Below, piece after piece: positions 27,165 to 35,895 of a stretch of 64,000 nucleotides of DNA. The stretch is taken from the NCBI RefSeq assembly GCF_004343585.1, contig NZ_SLYW01000004.1:310001-374000 (forward strand). The letters run 5' to 3'. The translations under genes were made by a program, and so were the position numbers. Under the pieces are notes generated by a model. It made no database searches. It saw only the letters and a list, made by a program, of their open reading frames with translations, and was not told where the DNA came from. Position 1 is the stretch's first letter. Every line of letters starts with the position of its first letter. The stretch comes from Neorhizobium sp. JUb45 (GTDB lineage Bacteria; Pseudomonadota; Alphaproteobacteria; Rhizobiales; Rhizobiaceae).

Positions 27165-28344
27165 CGGCAAACCACCGGGTGATGAAGTCGCCATATATGC
27201 GGGTCAGTGTTTCGAGATCGGCCACAGCCACACGCTCGTCCACCATATGCATGGTCTGGCCGACAAGGCCGAATTCCACCACCGGGCAATAATCCTTGAT
27301 GAAACGGGCATCGGACGTGCCGCCGGTCGTAGACAGCTTCGGTTCTTTGCCGGTGATCTCCTTGACCGAGGCGGCGACCGATCCGATCAGCGCATCGTTG
27401 CGGGTGAGAAAGACATGGCTGGGGCGTTCAGCCCAGGTGATCTCGTAGCGGGTCGCATCACGGCCGGGGCGCAGCGGGTTTGTCGCCGCCGCAGCATCCA
27501 GACGGCGCAGGATTTCCACCTTCACCGTATCGGCCGTCCATGTGTCGTTGAAGCGGATGTTGAAGGCGAATGTCGCTTTGGCCGGCACCACGTTGGTTGC
27601 CGGATTGCCGACATCGATCGTCGTCACTTCGAGATTGGAAGCAGGGAATTCCGGTGTGCCGGCATCGAATGGCGGGTCCATCAGGGACGATGCCAATGCC
27701 AATGCGCCACGCACCGCATTATCTGCCAGATGCGGGTAGGCGGCATGGCCCTGCACCCCGTAGGCGACGACCTTGCCAGAAACGGAACCGCGACGGCCAA
27801 TCTTGATCATGTCGCCGAGCACGTCCGGGTTGGTCGGCTCGCCGACAAGGCATGCATCCCAGCGCTCGCCTTTTTCGGCTGCCCATTTCAGCAGCTTGTC
27901 CGTGCCATTGACGGCCGGGCCTTCCTCGTCGCCGGTGATCAGGAAAGAGATCGAGCCTTCTGGCGCACCATGCTGTTCGATATGGCGGGCTACGGCGGCG
28001 ATAAAGCAGGCAATCCCGCCCTTCATGTCCACCGCGCCGCGACCAAACAACTCGCCATCGGCGATCTCGGCGGCAAAGGGCGGATGGCTCCACGAAGCCT
28101 CGTCACCGGGCGGCACGACATCGGTGTGTCCGGCAAACATCAGGTGCGGGCCCTCAGTGCCGATACGGGCATAGAGGTTTTCGATGTCCGGCATGCCCTG
28201 TTCGCTTGCCACCATGCGCTCGACGGTAAAACCGAGCGGCTTGAGCATGGTTTCCAGTGCGGTCAATGCGCCGCCTTCCGCCGGGGTGACGGAAGGGCAA
28301 CGGATAAGCGCCTGCAGGTTTGCGACCGGATCAACAACGGACAT
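27148..28344 (-). CDS. dapE: Succinyl-diaminopimelate desuccinylase
   Basis: Removes succinate in the lysine/meso-diaminopimelate pathway. The 398-residue M20-family enzyme shows the metal-site motifs MFAGHTDVVPPGDE (near residue 70), LFGRGAVDMKGG and LITGDEEGPAVNGT, and the STTGGTSDARF C-terminal metal site. The ATG giving MSVVDPVANLQALIRCPSV is preferred to the upstream frame. dapD lies 25 bp upstream on the same strand, giving consecutive steps of the succinylase branch. Confidence 0.95.
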   Translation of the reverse strand: MSVVDPVANLQALIRCPSVTPAEGGALTALETMLKPLGFTVERMVASEQGMPDIENLYARIGTEGPHLMFAGHTDVVPPGDEASWSHPPFAAEIADGELFGRGAVDMKGGIACFIAAVARHIEQHGAPEGSISFLITGDEEGPAVNGTDKLLKWAAEKGERWDACLVGEPTNPDVLGDMIKIGRRGSVSGKVVAYGVQGHAAYPHLADNAVRGALALASSLMDPPFDAGTPEFPASNLEVTTIDVGNPATNVVPAKATFAFNIRFNDTWTADTVKVEILRRLDAAAATNPLRPGRDATRYEITWAERPSHVFLTRNDALIGSVAASVKEITGKEPKLSTTGGTSDARFIKDYCPVVEFGLVGQTMHMVDERVAVADLETLTRIYGDFITRWFADAVIR

Positions 28345-28369
28345 CGGATAGACCTTGGGATGATTGGGA

Positions 28370-29230
28370 TCAGTCACGCAGCAGTTCGTTGATGCCGGTC
28401 TTGGAGCGCGTCTTTTCATCGACGGTCTTGACGATCACGGCGCAATAGAGGTGCGGCGCGGCAAGACCATTCGGCATGGTGGCATTGCCCGACGGCATCG
28501 AGCCGGCAACGACGACCGAATAAGGCGGTACTTCGCCGAAGGTGACTTCGCCGGTGGCGCGGTTGACGATTTTTGTCGACTTGCCGATGTAGACACCCAT
28601 ACCGAGAACCGAACCTTCGCGGATGATGCAGCCTTCGACGACTTCCGAGCGTGCGCCGATGAAGCAATTGTCCTCGATGATGGTCGGGCCGGCCTGCATA
28701 GGCTCCAGAACGCCGCCAATGCCGACGCCGCCGGACAGGTGCACATTCTTGCCGATCTGCGCGCAGGAGCCGACGGTGGCCCAGGTGTCGACCATCGTGC
28801 CTTCATCGACATATGCGCCGAGGTTCACGAAAGACGGCATCAGCACGACGTTCTTGGCGACATAGGCCGAGCGGCGCACGACGGCGTTCGGCACGGCGCG
28901 GAAACCGGCCGAGCGGAATTCGCTTTCGCCCCAGCCTTCGAACTTGGACGGGACCTTGTCCCACCAAGTCGAGTTGCCCGGACCGTTCTTGACAACTTCC
29001 ATGTCGTTGAGACGGAAGGAGAGGAGAACGGCCTTCTTGAGCCACTGGTTGACGGTCCAGTTGCCGTCTTCGCCACGAACCGCGACGCGGGCCTGGCCGC
29101 TGTCGAGCAGGTTCAGCGAGGTCTCGACCGCATCGCGCACTTCACCTTTGGTCGAAACGTTGACGCTGTCGCGGTTGTCGAAGGCGGTCTCGATTGTCTT
29201 TTCGAGGGCGGCGAAGTCGAAGCTGCTCAT
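28370..29230 (-). CDS. dapD: Tetrahydrodipicolinate N-succinyltransferase
   Basis: Catalyses the first succinylase-branch step of lysine/DAP synthesis. The 286-residue protein is largely a left-handed beta-helix of hexapeptide repeats (region 110-240: [20 protein letters not shown], then [15 protein letters not shown]). It precedes dapE in the operon. Both enzymes supply cell-wall DAP. The 126-bp region before it faces the divergent LOG-family gene. Confidence 0.96.
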   Translation of the reverse strand: MSSFDFAALEKTIETAFDNRDSVNVSTKGEVRDAVETSLNLLDSGQARVAVRGEDGNWTVNQWLKKAVLLSFRLNDMEVVKNGPGNSTWWDKVPSKFEGWGESEFRSAGFRAVPNAVVRRSAYVAKNVVLMPSFVNLGAYVDEGTMVDTWATVGSCAQIGKNVHLSGGVGIGGVLEPMQAGPTIIEDNCFIGARSEVVEGCIIREGSVLGMGVYIGKSTKIVNRATGEVTFGEVPPYSVVVAGSMPSGNATMPNGLAAPHLYCAVIVKTVDEKTRSKTGINELLRD

Positions 29231-29357
29231 GGGGAATCCTTAAACGTCACGCGATATCGTGAAGATGGAGATGGCCTTGCCGTCTGGCAAAAACATGGGC
29301 TTTGGTCTAAGCGACCACCGATCAGGCGTCAATGCGATTTGGTACTGAGGGAATGGA

Positions 29358-30218
29358 ATGACAAAGACTGAAAACGAAGCCGCCCGGCGTGCGGACGGTT
29401 CATGGGATCCTCTGAAGGACAGCGGCACCGACAAGCGCAAGGCGCAGGCCGTTCCCAAAACTCCGCAGACGATGTCGCCCTCCTATCGCCTTGCCTATGC
29501 CGACGAGGACTTTTTGTGCAGCGAGGAACTGCGCCCGGTTCGCCTGCAACTGGAGCTTCTGAAGGTCGAACTGTCGCTCAAGGAAATGGGCATCAACTCG
29601 ACCGTGGTACTATTCGGTGGCGCGCGTATTCCTGCTCCGGGTGTCGAACCATGGGCGGCGCGCAACGAGGTCCAGCGCAAGAACCTCACGGCTGCCTCCG
29701 TCTATTACGAGGAAGCCCGCAAGTTTGCCGGCCTCTGCGCCGAACAGTCGCGGCTTGACGATTTCAAGGAATATGTCGTGGTCACGGGCGGTGGTCCGGG
29801 CGTGATGGAGGCTGGCAACCGTGGTGCATCCGAAGTCGGCGCGCCGACCATCGGCCTCAATATCGTGTTGCCGCACGAACAGGCCCCGAACCGGTTTGTG
29901 ACGCCCGAGCTCAGCTTCAACTTCCACTATTTCGCCATCCGCAAGATGCATTTCCTGACGCGGGCAAAGGCGGTCGTGGTGTTTCCCGGCGGTTTCGGCA
30001 CGCTGGACGAGATGTTCGAGGCGCTGACGCTGATCCAGACCAAACGGATGGAGCCGATCCCCTTCATCCTGTTTTCCGAATCCTTCTGGCGCGGCATCAT
30101 CGATTTCGATGCACTCGCCGATTTCGGCACGATCGCGCCGGAAGATCTTGCACTGATCAACTTTGTTGAGACGGCTGATGAGGCGTGGAAGGTCGTTTCG
30201 GACTTTTACGAGCTGTAA
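29358..30218 (+). CDS. LOG-family protein (cytokinin-type phosphoribohydrolase or related)
   Basis: A 286-residue Rossmann-type LOG protein. Its signatures are VVTGGGPGVMEAGNRGASEVG near residue 140 (GGGPGVMEAGNRG) and VVVFPGGFGTLDEMFEALTL near residue 210 (PGGFGT-x2-E). Plant and bacterial LOG enzymes release free cytokinin from riboside monophosphates, but many bacterial members act on AMP or have unknown substrates. The protein has a 60-residue N-terminal extension and resembles the longer type-II group. In a plant-associated genus the cytokinin role is attractive but unproven. Confidence 0.85.
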   Translation: MTKTENEAARRADGSWDPLKDSGTDKRKAQAVPKTPQTMSPSYRLAYADEDFLCSEELRPVRLQLELLKVELSLKEMGINSTVVLFGGARIPAPGVEPWAARNEVQRKNLTAASVYYEEARKFAGLCAEQSRLDDFKEYVVVTGGGPGVMEAGNRGASEVGAPTIGLNIVLPHEQAPNRFVTPELSFNFHYFAIRKMHFLTRAKAVVVFPGGFGTLDEMFEALTLIQTKRMEPIPFILFSESFWRGIIDFDALADFGTIAPEDLALINFVETADEAWKVVSDFYEL

Positions 30219-30276
30219 ACCGGATCGATTGCGGCGCTCGAAAAATGCAACTAGGATAAACCGAGAGGTTTATCCC

Positions 30277-30585
30277 ATGAGCCAGGACGTCATCGATCTG
30301 AATTTCATCGCCAAACTTCTGCAGCGCACGAATGAAGAGGTTCGTGCGTTACGCAAGGATGTTGCGGACATCCGCACGCTGACACTTCAGACCTATGATT
30401 TTTCCCGCCGGCTGGAGCGGAGAGAAGTTGAGCTCAAGGACGATCTGGAGGTCATGGTCAAGATGGAACTGACTGGTGCATTGGCGCATCTTCAATCGAA
30501 GCTCGAAGGCACGCTCGGTCGCATCGAGGACAAGCTGGATGGGGTGGTCGACAGGGTCGCCGATCTGGAAAGCCGGCCAAGCTGA
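30277..30585 (+). CDS. Small coiled-coil protein, 102 aa
   Basis: A helical, charged protein (LDDLEVMVKMELTGALAHLQ type, heptad-like pattern over about residues 10-100) with no signal or membrane segment. The ATG at 30277 starts 58 bp after the LOG stop. I do not recognise a family; the spacing of hydrophobic residues (FIAKLLQRTNEEVRALRKDV) suggests oligomerisation through coiled coils. Confidence 0.7.
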   Translation: MSQDVIDLNFIAKLLQRTNEEVRALRKDVADIRTLTLQTYDFSRRLERREVELKDDLEVMVKMELTGALAHLQSKLEGTLGRIEDKLDGVVDRVADLESRPS

Positions 30586-30610
30586 TCAGGGCGCAATCTC
30601 GAAAATATAG

Positions 30611-30640
30611 AACCCGCCCCTCGGGGGAAAGGGGCGGGTT
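30611..30640. terminator. Strong stem-loop between convergent genes
   Basis: AACCCGCCCCT and AGGGGCGGGTT form a perfect 11-bp stem with an eight-base loop. It lies 25 bp after the coiled-coil gene and 21 bp before the end of the EF-hand gene on the other strand, and can serve as a shared transcription end for both, although the T-runs are short. Confidence 0.7.
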
Positions 30641-30660
30641 CTGCAACGCTCTGCCGGAAA

Positions 30661-31269
30661 TTAGAGGGGGCGGTTCGGCAGGTCGTCGATGCTGATGGCA
30701 CCATCCTTGTTGGTGTCCATGAAGGCGAAGAATTTTTCCGTTGCAGCCGTTGCTTCTGCCTTGCTCACCTGACCGTTTTCGTCGGTGTCGGCGAAGCGGA
30801 TGAAGCCCATTCCACCGCCGCCCTTGCCGTGGCGGCCGGGGCCGTTTGCGTGGTGGCGCTTGCCGTCCTTGCCTTCGGCGCGTTCTTCCGGCTTCTTGTC
30901 GCCGTCCTTCTTGGCTTCCTCACGCTCAGGGCGCGGGTTTTCCTTGCGGAAGGCTTCCATGGCGGCCTTGCGATAGGCGCGGAATTCGCCCGGCGTCAGT
31001 GAGCCGTCCTTGTCTGCGTCGATTTCGGCAAACTTCTTTTCCTCGAAGGCGGTCAGTTCGGCCTTCGTCACCTTGCCGTCCTTGTCGGTATCGGCGTTCT
31101 TCAGGAGGTAGATGAAAGCGCGGTCCTTCATCATCGGGCCGCCCATCTCGTGGCGCGGACCATGGCCCTTCGGGCCGCGATCGCCGGGAGCCGCAAAGCT
31201 TGCGGGGGCGGTGGCGCCGAACACGAAGGCGGCTCCAAGGGCAGCAAGTGCGATCTTCTTGGCGTTCAT
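30661..31269 (-). CDS. Secreted EF-hand calcium-binding protein
   Basis: A 202-residue exported protein. The ATG giving MNAKKIALAALGAAFVFG starts a signal peptide cleaved near ASFA-APG. Four EF-hand loops are visible: DTDKDGKVTKAE, DADKDGSLTPGE, DTDENGQVSKAE and DTNKDGAISIDD, arranged as two pairs with a Lys/Glu/Gly-rich linker in between (about residues 115-155). It is probably a periplasmic or extracellular calcium-responsive protein; a catalytic domain is absent. The upstream region contains GTAAGG direct repeats and a palindrome. Confidence 0.9.
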   Translation of the reverse strand: MNAKKIALAALGAAFVFGATAPASFAAPGDRGPKGHGPRHEMGGPMMKDRAFIYLLKNADTDKDGKVTKAELTAFEEKKFAEIDADKDGSLTPGEFRAYRKAAMEAFRKENPRPEREEAKKDGDKKPEERAEGKDGKRHHANGPGRHGKGGGGMGFIRFADTDENGQVSKAEATAATEKFFAFMDTNKDGAISIDDLPNRPL

Positions 31270-31305
31270 GATGTTTCCTTCCCTATTGCTTCTTACAGCC
31301 TCAAG

Positions 31306-31368
31306 GTAAGGGGCGGTGCCGCGCGGCACCACTTAAACATCTGTAAGGTGGATGAACTTTCGGTAAGG
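31306..31368 (-). promoter_or_regulatory. GTAAGG repeats and 16-bp palindrome upstream of the EF-hand gene
   Basis: GTAAGG occurs at 31306-31311, 31343-31348 and 31363-31368, the last two 20 bp apart (about two helical turns). Between them sits a perfect 16-bp palindrome, GGTGCCGCGCGGCACC (31315-31330). Direct repeats at whole-turn spacing suggest a response-regulator site. Confidence 0.45.
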
Positions 31369-31391
31369 TAGGCGCAAACCCACCGGCCCTG

Positions 31392-32099
31392 TTACGCCCG
31401 AAGTGCCTGCAGGAAGCCGGTAAGGTCCTGCGTCAGGTAATCGATATGCACATCCTCGTCGCTGATCTTTTCCCAGCGTTCGATAACGATGTCTGCCGTC
31501 ACTTCCGGTGCCAGAAGAACGGTGCGCATGCCCATCGCCTTCGGGGCGATCAGGTTGCGGGGCAGGTCCTCGAACATGGCCGCGTTCTTCGTGTCGACAC
31601 GGTGCAGGATAGCGAACTTGTCATAGGTAGCGCTGGCCGGTTTGGGCAGGTAGTCGGCCGCGACGATGTCAAAAATGTCGTCGAACTGGTCGAGAATGCC
31701 CATAGCGCCGGCGGCCGCCTCCGCATGCGGCACGGTGCCGTTGGTCAGGATGAATTTTCGGCCAGGCAGCGCCTTGATTGCCTCGCCGAGATCCGGCTGC
31801 GGCTGCAGCAGCGAATAATCGATCGCATGCGCGCGTTCCAGAAAGGCGGCGGGATCGATTGCGTGATTGAGCATCAGGCCTTTCAGCGTCGTGCCATGCT
31901 CGTGGTAATATTTCTTCTGAAGCAGTTTTGCTTCCGCCGGCTCCATCTGCAGCAGTTCCGCCACGAAGGCGGTCATGTTGGTATCGATCTGCGCGAACAG
32001 ATTGATGTGATGCGGATAGAGCGTATTGTCGAGATCGAACACCCATTCGGTGACATGGGCGAAATCGGCGGGGTCGGGCAAAGTCTTCAGGTGAGGCAT
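31392..32099 (-). CDS. HAD-family pyrimidine 5'-nucleotidase
   Basis: A 235-residue haloacid-dehalogenase-fold phosphatase. Motif I is VFDLDNTLYPHH (residues 18-30, nucleophile Asp), and motif II is around LTNGTVPHAEAA (Thr). The family resembles yeast Sdt1 and bacterial pyrimidine 5'-nucleotidases of alphaproteobacteria, probably hydrolysing UMP/CMP or similar. The start giving MPHLKTLPDPADF is chosen; the upstream frame includes a non-protein-like stretch. The gene points back toward the EF-hand gene and is separated from it by 122 bp. Confidence 0.82.
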   Translation of the reverse strand: MPHLKTLPDPADFAHVTEWVFDLDNTLYPHHINLFAQIDTNMTAFVAELLQMEPAEAKLLQKKYYHEHGTTLKGLMLNHAIDPAAFLERAHAIDYSLLQPQPDLGEAIKALPGRKFILTNGTVPHAEAAAGAMGILDQFDDIFDIVAADYLPKPASATYDKFAILHRVDTKNAAMFEDLPRNLIAPKAMGMRTVLLAPEVTADIVIERWEKISDEDVHIDYLTQDLTGFLQALRA

Positions 32100-32161
32100 G
32101 CCGGGGTTATGCACTGCCGCTGAAATAAAGGCCAGTGCGAAAAGGCGGGAGGGAGAGAGGA

Positions 32162-32701
32162 ATGGAAGGGATCGGCCTGTCTGCGAAATGGTTCGAAACA
32201 CCGATCGGCCCGATTCTCGCCGTCACCAGCGAGACGCATCTTGTTGCCGTCGAGTTTCATGACGAGAAGACAAGGGACAACGCGGTGTCGCAGCTTGAGC
32301 GCAAGCTGAAGACCAATGTCATTCCGGGCGGCAGCGATGCGCTCGAACAGTTTTCCGATGAGTTCGCAGCTTATCTGGCGGGCAAACAATTCGAGTTTCG
32401 CGTCCCGCTTCATTACGAGGGCACGGAGTTCGAACGTCGTGTCTGGCGGGCTCTGCTGGATGTACCGCTCGGGGAAACCTGTTCCTACGGCGATCTGGCG
32501 CGTGCGATCGGCGAACCGACGGCGTTTCGGGCGGTGGCTCAGGCCAACAATGCCAACCGCATCCCGATCGTCATTCCCTGCCACCGCTGCATCGGTTCGG
32601 ATGGTTCGCTGACCGGGTTCGGCGGTGGTCTGTGGCGCAAGAAATGGCTCCTGCGCCACGAAGGCGATATGCGGCCGGTGGGCTTGTTCGCCCTCTCCTG
32701 A
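32162..32701 (+). CDS. ogt: Methylated-DNA--protein-cysteine methyltransferase
   Basis: A suicide repair protein of 179 residues removing alkyl groups from O6-methylguanine. The catalytic PCHR motif appears in VIPCHRCIG near residue 141, with the helix-turn-helix DNA-binding part before it (ALLDVPLGETCSYGDLARAI). The ATG at 32162 has a GGGAGG site upstream; the frame opens at 32135. It lies convergent to argB, with only 15 bp between stops. Confidence 0.95.
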   Translation: MEGIGLSAKWFETPIGPILAVTSETHLVAVEFHDEKTRDNAVSQLERKLKTNVIPGGSDALEQFSDEFAAYLAGKQFEFRVPLHYEGTEFERRVWRALLDVPLGETCSYGDLARAIGEPTAFRAVAQANNANRIPIVIPCHRCIGSDGSLTGFGGGLWRKKWLLRHEGDMRPVGLFALS

Positions 32702-32716
32702 CCGTGTCCGGGCTGA

Positions 32717-33604
32717 TCAGGGAACGATCAGCGTGCCCGCACCGTGTTCGGTGAAGATCTCGAGCAGCACGGAATGGGCGGTCTTGCCGTTGAGGATGAC
32801 GACACCCTGAACGCCTGACCGGATCGCATCGATGCAGGTCTCGACCTTGGGGATCATGCCGCCGGAAATCGTGCCGTCCTTGATCAAGGCCTGCGCCTGC
32901 GCAACGGTCAGTTCCTTGATCAGGTTCTTGTCGCGGTCCAGCACGCCCGGCACGTCGGTGAGGAAGAGCAGGCGGGTGGCATGCAGCGCACCGGCAATGG
33001 CGCCGGCAAACGTATCGGCGTTGATATTGTAGGTGGCGCCGTCACGGCCCGGAGCAACCGGCGCGATGACCGGGATCATTTCCGATTTTGCCAGAAGATC
33101 GAGCAGGGTGCGGTCGACTTCCACCACTTCGCCGACAAAACCGAGATCAAGCACGCGCTCGATATTGCTGTCGGGATCGATCACGGTCTTTTTGGCCTTT
33201 TCGGCAAACACCATGTTGCCGTCCTTGCCGCACAGGCCGATCGCCCATTCGCCGGTCTGGTTGATCAGCGCGACGATTTCCTTGTTGATCGAACCGGCGA
33301 GAACCATTTCGACGATCTCGACCGTCTTCTGGTCCGTGACACGAAGTCCGCCTTCGAACTTCGATTCGATGCCCATCTTGGTCAGCATGGCGCCGATCTG
33401 CGGGCCACCGCCATGAACGACGATCGGGTTGACGCCCGACTGTTTCAGTAAGGCGATGTCGGCCGCAAAGGCCTTGCCCAGCGCGGTGTCGCCCATGGCA
33501 TGACCGCCGTATTTCACGACGATCGTCTTGTTTTCATATCGCTGCATGTAGGGCAAAGCCTGTGCAAGCAACTGGGCCTGGAGTTCGCTTTCGGAAGCCG
33601 TCAT
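32717..33604 (-). CDS. argB: Acetylglutamate kinase
   Basis: Second step of arginine synthesis. The 295-residue amino-acid-kinase-fold protein has KYGGHAMGD near residue 33, [12 protein letters not shown] near residue 70 and the C-terminal [17 protein letters not shown] signature. The ATG giving [17 protein letters not shown] is used; the longer upstream frame is not protein-like. In related genomes argB follows engB directly; here three divergent plus-strand genes lie between the two. Confidence 0.96.
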   Translation of the reverse strand: MTASESELQAQLLAQALPYMQRYENKTIVVKYGGHAMGDTALGKAFAADIALLKQSGVNPIVVHGGGPQIGAMLTKMGIESKFEGGLRVTDQKTVEIVEMVLAGSINKEIVALINQTGEWAIGLCGKDGNMVFAEKAKKTVIDPDSNIERVLDLGFVGEVVEVDRTLLDLLAKSEMIPVIAPVAPGRDGATYNINADTFAGAIAGALHATRLLFLTDVPGVLDRDKNLIKELTVAQAQALIKDGTISGGMIPKVETCIDAIRSGVQGVVILNGKTAHSVLLEIFTEHGAGTLIVP

Positions 33605-33753
33605 GGAAATATCCCTACATCTCGAGTGCGGGCCTTTTAACGCATGTTTTTGACGGTGAAAACAATTCCTGCGCAGATTTAGCAATCTGCCATATTGACA
33701 TCGCGGCTCATTGGCCAACCTTTGCGGGATAGGGACATAAAGGGGATGCAAGC

Positions 33754-34296
33754 ATGGCGGGTGAAGACCTCGCGGGGATGATTTCGCGCGTAAGCCTTGG
33801 CGACAGGGCCGCGTTTTCGGCGCTTTATAGTGCAACCTCGCCGAAACTTTTCTCCGTCTGCCTTCGTATTCTCAAGGACAGGACCGATGCCGAAGATGCC
33901 CTCCAGGAAATCTTCGTCAAGATCTGGCACCGTGCAGACCGTTTTGCTGCAAGTGGCATAAACCCGCTTGGCTGGCTGATGGCGATTGCCCGTAACCACT
34001 CGATCGACCTGTTGCGGGCGCGCCGACCGGTGGCCAGCAATATCGATGAAGAGGGATGGGACATCGCCGATAGCGGTGCCGATCCTGAACAGGCTGCCGT
34101 GCTGAAAGGCGAGGGCAAGCGCATTGACACGTGCATGGAAGAGTTGGAATCTGACCGCGCAGGCGCCGTTCGAAGCGCCTATGTGGAGGGTTTGAGTTAT
34201 CAGGAACTGGCAGACCGCCACGCCGTGCCGCTCAACACGATGCGCACCTGGCTGCGGCGGAGCCTATTGAAGCTGAGAGAGTGCTTGGACAGATGA
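33754..34296 (+). CDS. ECF-type RNA polymerase sigma factor
   Basis: A 180-residue group IV sigma factor. Region 2 is [20 protein letters not shown] near residues 48-68, and region 4 has the [24 protein letters not shown] near residue 150. It is followed by an overlapping membrane anti-sigma gene (ATGA, 34293-34296), the normal arrangement. The target regulon presumably includes the fasciclin gene immediately downstream. A recognisable ECF -35/-10 pair before the sigma gene was not found. Subgroup assignment needs a profile search. Confidence 0.9.
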   Translation: MAGEDLAGMISRVSLGDRAAFSALYSATSPKLFSVCLRILKDRTDAEDALQEIFVKIWHRADRFAASGINPLGWLMAIARNHSIDLLRARRPVASNIDEEGWDIADSGADPEQAAVLKGEGKRIDTCMEELESDRAGAVRSAYVEGLSYQELADRHAVPLNTMRTWLRRSLLKLRECLDR

Positions 34297-35006
34297 CCAC
34301 ACCGGACCAGAGCGAAGGTGATAGAGCCCGCGACCAGGTGATTGCCGGGGAATATGTGCTCGGCGTGCTGTCGCTCGAAGAGCGCCGCAATGTCGAGGCC
34401 CGCATGGCGCGTGACATGGCCTTTGCCGCCATGGTCGGGCGCTGGTCGGAAAACCTGTCGAGCTTCAACGACGAATATGAGCTGACCACGCCGCGCGCCG
34501 GTGTCTATCCTCGGATCGAGGCACGGCTTTTCCCGGCGTCTGCAAAGTCAGGTTTTGCCGGTGTCTGGAGTTCGGTGACCTTGTGGCGTTCGCTGACGGC
34601 GCTTTCGATCATACTGCTCGCCGGCACGGTCATCTGGCAAAACCAGCCGTTCGGAAAGCCCGCACCCGGCCAGCCGCTGGTGGCGCAGATGTCGGGCGAG
34701 GGTAATGCCATCAGCCTCGTCGCCAGCTATCGGGCCGATAGCGGTCGCCTGTCGGTAACACCGGTCGCGGCCGGACCAAGCGACCAGAAATCGCTCGAAC
34801 TGTGGATGATCTCCGGCAACGATCCGGCTGTGTCGCTCGGCGTTTTGCCGCAAAGCGGCGAGGGCGAGATCGAGATACCGGATGCCATGCGCAGCCGCAT
34901 CGCTGCCGGCGTCACGCTTGCCGTCAGTCTCGAACCATATGGTGGTTCGCCGACCGGCACGGCAACCGGCCCGGTCATTGCGGCGGGCCAGACCCGCGCG
35001 CCATAA
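34293..35006 (+). CDS. Membrane anti-sigma factor, RskA-like
   Basis: A 237-residue regulator of the preceding sigma factor. The N-terminal cytoplasmic part (residues 1-90: AGEYVLGVLSLEERRNVEARM) fits an anti-sigma domain lacking the zinc HxxxCxxC motif. One membrane helix follows (LWRSLTALSIILLAGTVIW, near residues 98-116). The remaining extracytoplasmic part (SLVASYRADSGRLSVTPVAAG, then KSLELWMISGNDPAVSLGVL) matches the RskA/anti-sigma-K C-terminal domain. Release is probably by regulated proteolysis. The ATG overlaps the sigma stop. Confidence 0.88.
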   Translation: MTTPDQSEGDRARDQVIAGEYVLGVLSLEERRNVEARMARDMAFAAMVGRWSENLSSFNDEYELTTPRAGVYPRIEARLFPASAKSGFAGVWSSVTLWRSLTALSIILLAGTVIWQNQPFGKPAPGQPLVAQMSGEGNAISLVASYRADSGRLSVTPVAAGPSDQKSLELWMISGNDPAVSLGVLPQSGEGEIEIPDAMRSRIAAGVTLAVSLEPYGGSPTGTATGPVIAAGQTRAP

Positions 35007-35035
35007 GGCCAACTTCTCGCATGAATGAACTTCGA

Positions 35036-35070
35036 AAAATCCGGCGCGCAATCGCCGGATTTTTTCTTTT
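35036..35070 (+). terminator. Rho-independent terminator after the anti-sigma gene
   Basis: CCGGCG and CGCCGG pair around CGCAAT, extended by A-T pairs, and the stem runs into TTTTTTCTTTT. It separates the sigma pair from the fasciclin gene, which therefore needs its own promoter in about 125 bp. Confidence 0.9.
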
Positions 35071-35196
35071 ATCTATCGCTCGGGTTGAAACTCTTTTCCG
35101 TCCACATCCGTCTCTTCTTATGTTCCGAGGATGAGGAACCAGCGCTCCGGCAGCCCGCCGAGACCGCCGGAACAATTGTGGAAGAGGACTCCTGAA

Positions 35197-35751
35197 ATGT
35201 TGAAATCCGTTATTCGCGCGCTGGCGATCGTCGGCGTGGTGGCTGCTGCTGGCGTGGCGCAGGCCAAGAACCCGATGGTCGGCGGTGCCGCCATGTACGA
35301 CAACAAGAACATCGTTGAAAACGCCGTGAACTCGAAGGATCACACCACATTGGTGGCAGCCGTGAAGGCGGCCGGTCTTGTCGATACCCTTTCAGGCAAG
35401 GGACCGTTCACGGTATTTGCGCCCACCAACGAAGCCTTCGCCAAGCTGCCGAAGGGCACGGTCGATACGCTGCTGAAGCCGGAAAACAAGGCACAGCTGA
35501 CCAAGGTTCTGACCTGCCATGTGGTTGCCGCCAATGCCATGTCCACGGCCATCGAAAAGATGATCAAGGACGACAAGGGCACTCATGACGTCAAGACGGT
35601 CGGCGGCTGCGTGCTGAAGGCCAAGGAAACGATGGGCAAGATCACCCTGACCGATGAAAACGGCAATGTCGCAAATGTGACGATCGCCGACGTCAAGCAG
35701 TCGAACGGCGTCATTCACGTCATCGATGCGGTGCTTCTGCCGAAAATGTAA
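35197..35751 (+). CDS. Secreted fasciclin (FAS1) domain protein
   Basis: A 184-residue exported protein with a signal peptide cleaved after AQA at residue 23. A single FAS1 domain covers about residues 40-183; the H1 box is FTVFAPTNEAFAKLP near residue 70 and the H2 box is NGVIHVIDAVLLP at the end. FAS1 proteins mediate adhesion and appear in rhizobia (Nex18 of S. meliloti is one). Two Cys residues (~108 and ~150) could form a disulfide. Location after an ECF sigma/anti-sigma pair suggests it is a target. Confidence 0.9.
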   Translation: MLKSVIRALAIVGVVAAAGVAQAKNPMVGGAAMYDNKNIVENAVNSKDHTTLVAAVKAAGLVDTLSGKGPFTVFAPTNEAFAKLPKGTVDTLLKPENKAQLTKVLTCHVVAANAMSTAIEKMIKDDKGTHDVKTVGGCVLKAKETMGKITLTDENGNVANVTIADVKQSNGVIHVIDAVLLPKM

Positions 35752-35895
35752 GTTCGGATGCGCATGGTCCGGCCGAAGATGAGTTCGATGTGAGCTCAGA
35801 TGGCCGGGCCATCACTCTATGACGGCCGCTTCCGCCCCGAAGCCGGCCGTTCAGCCGGCCTGGCGGTGTCCCCCTGCCGTCCCCACAGCAATCCG

